DNA from: Longimicrobiaceae bacterium
Lineage (GTDB): Bacteria > Gemmatimonadota > Gemmatimonadetes > Longimicrobiales > Longimicrobiaceae
DNA length: 64,000 nt
Direction: 5' to 3'
Assembly: GCA_030146875.1 (NCBI GenBank)
Contig: JASLAX010000008.1
Coordinates: 1-64,000, forward strand
Shown: positions 58,302 to 64,000 of the stretch, one piece after another
How positions within the stretch are numbered: position 1 is the stretch's first letter
Layout of the letters: the number at the start of each line of letters is the position of its first letter
The notes under the pieces: model-generated
Told to the model about the DNA's origin: nothing
Databases searched by the model: none
The model's input: the letters and a program-made list of their open reading frames with translations, nothing else
Translations under genes and position numbers: made by a program

Positions 58302-59830
58302 CGATCCCCACCACCCCCGCCGCTCTGCTCGTGGACCTGGCCAAGTCGTACGCGCTGAGCGAGTTCTACCCGCTCTCGCACCCCACGCTGGTGCAGGCGC
58401 TCCACCGGGTGGAGGGCGCGCTGCTCAAGCTGGGGACGGAGCTGCGCGTGGAGGTGCTGCCGGGCGGGCTGAGCGTGGGGAACGAGCTGGCGGCGCGGCG
58501 CTCGCCGCACGTGCAGCGGTTCGGTGCGCGGATGGCGGAGCACGGCGTCTCCTCCTTCACCATCGAGGCGGAGGTGGGAGCCGACTCCCTGGGGCGCTTC
58601 CTCTCCGGCGTGGCGCTGCCGCCGCGGGTGGCCCGCGCGGCCGGCGGGCTGGCGAACGCGCTCTCCGCCGGCGGGGTGCGCGGTGTGCTGATCGACGACG
58701 TGCGGGTGGTCCCGAGCGAGGCGCCCCCCGCCGCCCCGGCCTCTCCGCGCGCCGAGCAGGGGCCCGCGGCGCCGGCGAGCGGGCTGGAGCTGTGGAGCGC
58801 GCACGACATGTACGAGGTGGTGCGCGCCACCGCCTCGCGCGTGACGCACGAGAACGTGGAGGAGCTGCGGCGCCTGCTGCGCGAGGCGAACGACTCCGAG
58901 CGGCTGGAGGTGCTGAACCGCCTGGAGATGGTGGCGCAGTGGACGGTGGAGCAGGGGATGATGGACCGCGCCGTCTCGCTGATCGAGGACCTGCGGCGCG
59001 ACGCCGAGCACCTGGCCGCGCGCTCCCCGGCGGTGCGCGGCCACGTGATGCTCGCCATCCACCGCACCGCCACGCGCACCGTGATCGAGGAGCTGGTGGT
59101 GCGGCTGGGGAAGGCGCGCAGCGAGGAGGAGCGCGCCGGCCTTCGCTCCACGCTCCTCCACATCGGCGCCGACGTGGTCTCCCCGCTGGTCAACTCGCTC
59201 AGCGGCGCCACGGAGGTCTCCGCCCGCCGTGCCTATCGCGACGCCCTGGTCTCCCTGGACCACGTGGGCGTGCCGCTGCTGGAGGAGATGGTGGGCGACG
59301 AGCGGTGGTTCGTGGTCCGTAACATGGTGGGCATCCTGGGCGAGATCCGCAGCGCCGACGCCATCGAGCACTTCACCCGCACCATCCGCCACGGCGACGC
59401 GCGGGTGCGGCGCGAGACCATCCTGGCCCTCACCAAGCTGGGCGGCGACGAGGTGGTGCCGCTGCTGGTGCGCGGTCTGGGCGACCCCGAGGCGGGTCTG
59501 CGCGCCGCGTCCGCCCTGGGCCTCGGGCTGACGAAGACGCACGCCGCGGTGACGCCGCTGCTCGCCCGTCTGGGGCAGGAGAACGACGCCGAGGTGGTGC
59601 TCGAGGTGGTCCGCGCCCTGGGCCGCATCGGCGATCCGCGCGCCATCCCGGTGCTGGCGGAGCGCGCCGGCGGGGGACGCTGGCTCTCGCGCACGCCGGT
59701 CCCGCTCCGGGTGGAGGCCGTGCGCGCCCTGGGCGAGATCGGCGGAGACGCCGCCCGCGACGTCCTCCAGCGCCTCCTCCGCGACCGCACCCCCGAGGTG
59801 CGGGACGCGGCGGTGAAGGCGGTCGGCTGA
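58298..59830 (+). CDS. HEAT-repeat protein
   Basis: This 510-residue protein has an N-terminal ~130-residue mixed domain (LLVDLAKSYALSEFYPLSHPTLVQALHRVEGALLKLG) and a linker. Helical repeats follow. From about residue 300 they are clear HEAT repeats: LVSPLVNSLSG-like, VGVPLLEEMVGDERWFVVRNMVGILGEIRSADAIEHFTRTIRHGDARVRRETILALTKLGG, DEVVPLLVRGLGDPEAGLRAASALGLGL and more to the C-terminus. Such solenoids are protein-binding scaffolds. It overlaps the Rossmann gene by ATGA. No catalytic motif. A long repeat-rich gap follows. Confidence 0.82.
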   Translation: MTIPTTPAALLVDLAKSYALSEFYPLSHPTLVQALHRVEGALLKLGTELRVEVLPGGLSVGNELAARRSPHVQRFGARMAEHGVSSFTIEAEVGADSLGRFLSGVALPPRVARAAGGLANALSAGGVRGVLIDDVRVVPSEAPPAAPASPRAEQGPAAPASGLELWSAHDMYEVVRATASRVTHENVEELRRLLREANDSERLEVLNRLEMVAQWTVEQGMMDRAVSLIEDLRRDAEHLAARSPAVRGHVMLAIHRTATRTVIEELVVRLGKARSEEERAGLRSTLLHIGADVVSPLVNSLSGATEVSARRAYRDALVSLDHVGVPLLEEMVGDERWFVVRNMVGILGEIRSADAIEHFTRTIRHGDARVRRETILALTKLGGDEVVPLLVRGLGDPEAGLRAASALGLGLTKTHAAVTPLLARLGQENDAEVVLEVVRALGRIGDPRAIPVLAERAGGGRWLSRTPVPLRVEAVRALGEIGGDAARDVLQRLLRDRTPEVRDAAVKAVG

Positions 59831-59904
59831 GCGAGGTCTTTCCCGTCCTCTGATGGAGAGAGAGCGGGTCGGCGCGGGCTCTCGTCTCGCGCCGCAGTGA
59901 CCTT

Positions 59905-60190
59905 TTTTGACGCGGAGGCGCGGAGGACGCGGAGACGCGGAGAACAGCAACGGCAGGGCGGGATGCCGCGCGGGACTTCTCGTTCGGCGGAGGACGAGAA
60001 AAAGAGGGAGTTTAAAAAGAGTTCAGGGAGTTTTGGGACTGCGCCGGGGCCGGATCGGAGCACAACCCAGAACTCCCTGAACTCCCAAAACTCCCCTCCA
60101 ATTCGTCGCTGCGGATCGAGACGGAAGCGGGTTGAGCGACGGGACCCCTCCGCGTCTCCGCGCTCTCCGCGTCTCCGCGTGGAAAGGCGT
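59905..60190. repeat. Long inverted array of 9-nt units (family D)
   Basis: At 59908-59943 there is ACGCGGAGGCGCGGAGGACG with further GGAGACGCGGAGAAC. At 60016-60037 two 9-mers GAGTTCAGG GAGTTTTGG occur. At 60066-60096 their complement appears (ACTCCCTGAACTCCCAAAAC). At 60146-60183 the complement of the first array follows (CCGCGTCTCCGCGCTCTCCG). The nested arms could pair over ~270 nt. It lies in the 520-bp gap between the HEAT gene and moxR and holds no gene. Confidence 0.65.
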
Positions 60191-60272
60191 CGCTGGGGTG
60201 CGAGAAGTCCCTCGCCGACAACGCAGAGGTGGCGAGACAGGGGGAACCATCCTCCCCCACGGGGGTCACACG

Positions 60273-60306
60273 CGGCCCGGCACGGGATTTTCCCTGTGCC
60301 GGGCCG
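60273..60306. terminator. 14-bp GC hairpin upstream of moxR
   Basis: CGGCCCGGCACGGG pairs with CCCTGTGCCGGGCCG (one G-U pair) around a loop of ATTTT. It lies 45 nt before the moxR ATG, so it terminates upstream transcripts or acts in the leader. Confidence 0.55.
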
Positions 60307-60350
60307 TGCGCGTCCGCCGGGGGCGCGCCGTCCCAGACCCGAGGCCACGC

Positions 60351-61340
<990 letters not shown>

Positions 61341-61350
61341 GGGGGGCGGG

Positions 61351-62261
<911 letters not shown>

Positions 62262-62265
<4 letters not shown>

Positions 62266-63278
62266 AGCGCGCCTCCTCCGCCGCGGTCCTCTCCGCGCTC
62301 GCCGTCCTCCTCTGCGGGACGTCGTCGTCGTCCGCCGGGCAGGCTCCACCCGCGGGAGGGACGGCTTCAGGTGCGCAGACGCCGCCGCCGGCGGGGGACA
62401 CGGGGATGCGCGTCTCGGCCGCCGCGCTGCCCTCCGTCGTGACCGTGGGCGACCCGTTCCGCGTCGTGGTGCGCGTCTCGGGCGCGGCGCGGGTCGCGGC
62501 GGAGCTGGCGGCGCCGGACACGAACGCGGTGCAGGCGAACGGCGCGGTGACGGTGGAGCCCCCGGAGGCGCGCCATCCCGACCACCTGGTCGTGGTCCCG
62601 CTGGTCGCGTGGCGCACGGGGACGCTGCCGGCGGTGGAGGCGCGGCTGCGGCTGGAGGGCCCCGACGGCGTTCCCCGGACGATGTCGTTCCGCCTGCCGC
62701 TGCCGCGCGTGGCCTCCGTGCTCCCCCGCGACACCGCCGGGGTGGAACCCAAGGGGCCGAAGGACGTGCTCGACGAGCCGGTGAGGCGCGCCGTTCCGGA
62801 CTGGTGGCCGTACGTCCTGGGCGCGCTCGGCCTGCTGGCGCTCCTCGCCTGGCTCGCGCGGCGTCTGCTGGCGCGGCGGAGGGAAGGGCCTCCGCTGGAC
62901 CCGCACGCCACGGCGCTCGCGGCGCTGGCCCTCGCCCGCTCGTCGGCGGACCGGGAGGAGGCGCGGGCGACGTACGGCCGCCTCTCGGGCGCGCTGCGGG
63001 CGCTGCTCGCCGCGCGCGACCCGGCGTGGGGGCGGGACCGCACCACGGCGGAGGTCGTGTCCGCCCTGATCGCGGGTGGGGCGGACCGGGAGGCCGTGGC
63101 CGAGCTCGCCCTGCTGCTCGCCCGGGCGGACGTGGTGAAGTTCGCCGGCGCGCCGCGGACGCCGGCCGAGGCGGCGGAGGACGTGGACGCCGCGCGGCGC
63201 TGGGTGGAGGCGCGCGACCCCGCCGCCCTCCGTCCTCTTCCGACGGCGGTGGTGGACGCCGGGAAGGAGGCCGCGTGA
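62262..63278 (+). CDS. BatD-like periplasmic protein with one membrane helix
   Basis: This 338-residue protein begins with a signal peptide (SAAVLSALAVLLCGTSSSSAGQ) and a Pro/Ala-rich stretch. A beta-rich domain of about 120 residues follows (MRVSAAALPSVVTVGDPFRVVVRVSGAARVAAELAAPD), then one transmembrane helix (WWPYVLGALGLLALLAWLARRLL). The cytosolic helical tail (LARSSADREEARATYGRLSGALRALLAARD) resembles DUF4381/BatD ends. It is much shorter than classical BatD. It overlaps both neighbours by 4 bp, in the usual moxR-DUF58-batD-batA order. Confidence 0.78.
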
Positions 63279-64000
63279 GCCTGGAGCTCGCCCGCCCGTG
63301 GGCGCTGGCCCTGCTCGCCCTGCTCCCCCTGTGGGCGTGGTGGCTCCGGAGGAGGCCGGCCGGGGCCGTGACGTTCGCGCGCGCCGGCCTGCTCGCTCCG
63401 CTGTCCACGCGGGGCGCGCGGAGCCGCGCGCGCCTGCCGGAGATCCTGCGCGGCGCGGCGTTCGCCTCGCTCGTCCTGGCCCTGGCCGGCCCGCGGATGC
63501 GGGGCGAGGTGACGGAGGCGACCAGCGAGGGAATCTCCATCGTGGTGGTGGTGGACGTGTCCGGGTCCATGCTGGCGGAAGACTTCCGGCCCAACCGCAT
63601 CGGCGCGGCGCGGGCGGCGGTGGAGGGGTTCGTGAAGGCGCGGCCGCAGGACCGCATCGGCCTGGTCGCCTTCGCCGGCGAGGCGCTGACGCGCGTGCCG
63701 GTGACGGTGGACCACGAGGTGGTGCTGGCCTCGGTGCGCGGCCTGCGAGTCGGCCGGATGGGGGAGGGCACGGCGATCGGGATGGGCCTGGCGACGGCCG
63801 TGAGCCGCCTGCGGCGCCTGCCGGGGTCCAGGGCGATCGTGCTGCTGACCGACGGGGAGAGCAACCGCGGCGAGATCGAGCCGCGCGCGGCCGCCCGCGC
63901 CGCGGCGGCGTTCGGGATCCGCGTCCACACCATCGGCGTGGGCTCGCGGGGCATGGCGCGCATCCCGGTGCAGACGCCCGACGGCATCCAGTACGGCATG
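63275..64000 (+). CDS. BatA-like VWA membrane protein (3' end beyond window)
   Basis: About 242 residues are present. The GTG start overlaps the preceding stop. VSLELARPWALALLALLPLWAWWLRRR is the first membrane helix of the BatA/YwmC type, and EILRGAAFASLVLALAGPRM the second. The VWA domain has an intact MIDAS: VVVVDVSGSMLAEDF (DxSxS), EGTAIGMGLATAV (Thr) and VLLTDGESN (Asp). The protein presents the VWA domain on the cytosolic or periplasmic face with the Bat partners. The right edge cuts it after QYGM. Confidence 0.9.
   Translation, partial: MSLELARPWALALLALLPLWAWWLRRRPAGAVTFARAGLLAPLSTRGARSRARLPEILRGAAFASLVLALAGPRMRGEVTEATSEGISIVVVVDVSGSMLAEDFRPNRIGAARAAVEGFVKARPQDRIGLVAFAGEALTRVPVTVDHEVVLASVRGLRVGRMGEGTAIGMGLATAVSRLRRLPGSRAIVLLTDGESNRGEIEPRAAARAAAAFGIRVHTIGVGSRGMARIPVQTPDGIQYGM

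Overview
The window is about 64 kb of very GC-rich bacterial chromosome (around 70% GC by eye, with strong G/C bias at third codon positions). Gene content, widespread GTG starts, 4-bp ATGA/GTGA overlaps, many secreted and membrane peptidases, BTAD regulators and the style of the intergenic repeats suggest a Gemmatimonadota bacterium, perhaps close to Longimicrobium. This assignment is an inference; no rRNA or other marker gene is present. I saw no rRNA, tRNA, CRISPR array, transposase or prophage. Most of the window is core or conserved chromosomal DNA, with short islands of repeats and gene remnants between operons.

Layout. 1-6.3 kb: a cut-off Cys-cluster (probably radical SAM) protein, Sua5, a small zinc-ribbon membrane protein, an M16 peptidase pair and Psd. 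6.3-7 kb: a ParDE-type toxin-antitoxin module. 7-15.6 kb: two cytosolic peptidases in one operon, two exported proteins (TonB-C-like and M28), a frameshifted DUF4157-plus-metzincin protein and an exported LA_2272-type repeat protein. 16-20.3 kb: regulators, a hexapeptide acyltransferase and small proteins. 20.4-23.6 kb: guaB, then an AtuA-like/enoyl-CoA hydratase cluster. 23.4-25.4 kb: a membrane-anchored BTAD regulator with a second BTAD remnant. 25.5-28.4 kb: a Lon-family protein whose ATPase residues are replaced while its Ser-Lys protease dyad is kept, plus DUF1499. 28.6-33 kb: nucleotidyltransferase, peptidase, LeuA-like enzyme and ArsC-like protein. 33.4-41.6 kb: flavin reductase, App1 phosphatase, MFS transporter, acyltransferase, a frameshifted YheT hydrolase and an HD protein, with a dense repeat island at 37.3-37.9 kb.

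42.1-47.7 kb: sugar-nucleotide reductase, gltX, lexA, tadA, then a 6-bladed propeller lipoprotein downstream of a tiny Thr-rich secreted protein. 47.9-53 kb: a tightly overlapping operon pyrR-pyrB-pyrC-YhaM-like-coiled-coil zinc ribbon. 53.4-56.6 kb: rpsT (TTG start) divergent from an M50 protease-scpA-scpB-rluB operon. 56.6-59.8 kb: an unrecognised Rossmann protein coupled to a HEAT-repeat protein. 60.3-64 kb: the start of a MoxR-DUF58-BatD-BatA operon that runs off the right edge.

Several promoters are readable as TTGACA-like -35 boxes with 16-18 nt spacers and -10 boxes of the form TAnnTT, often followed by G. Three genes or remnants carry apparent single-base frameshifts, which could be real decay or base-level assembly errors.
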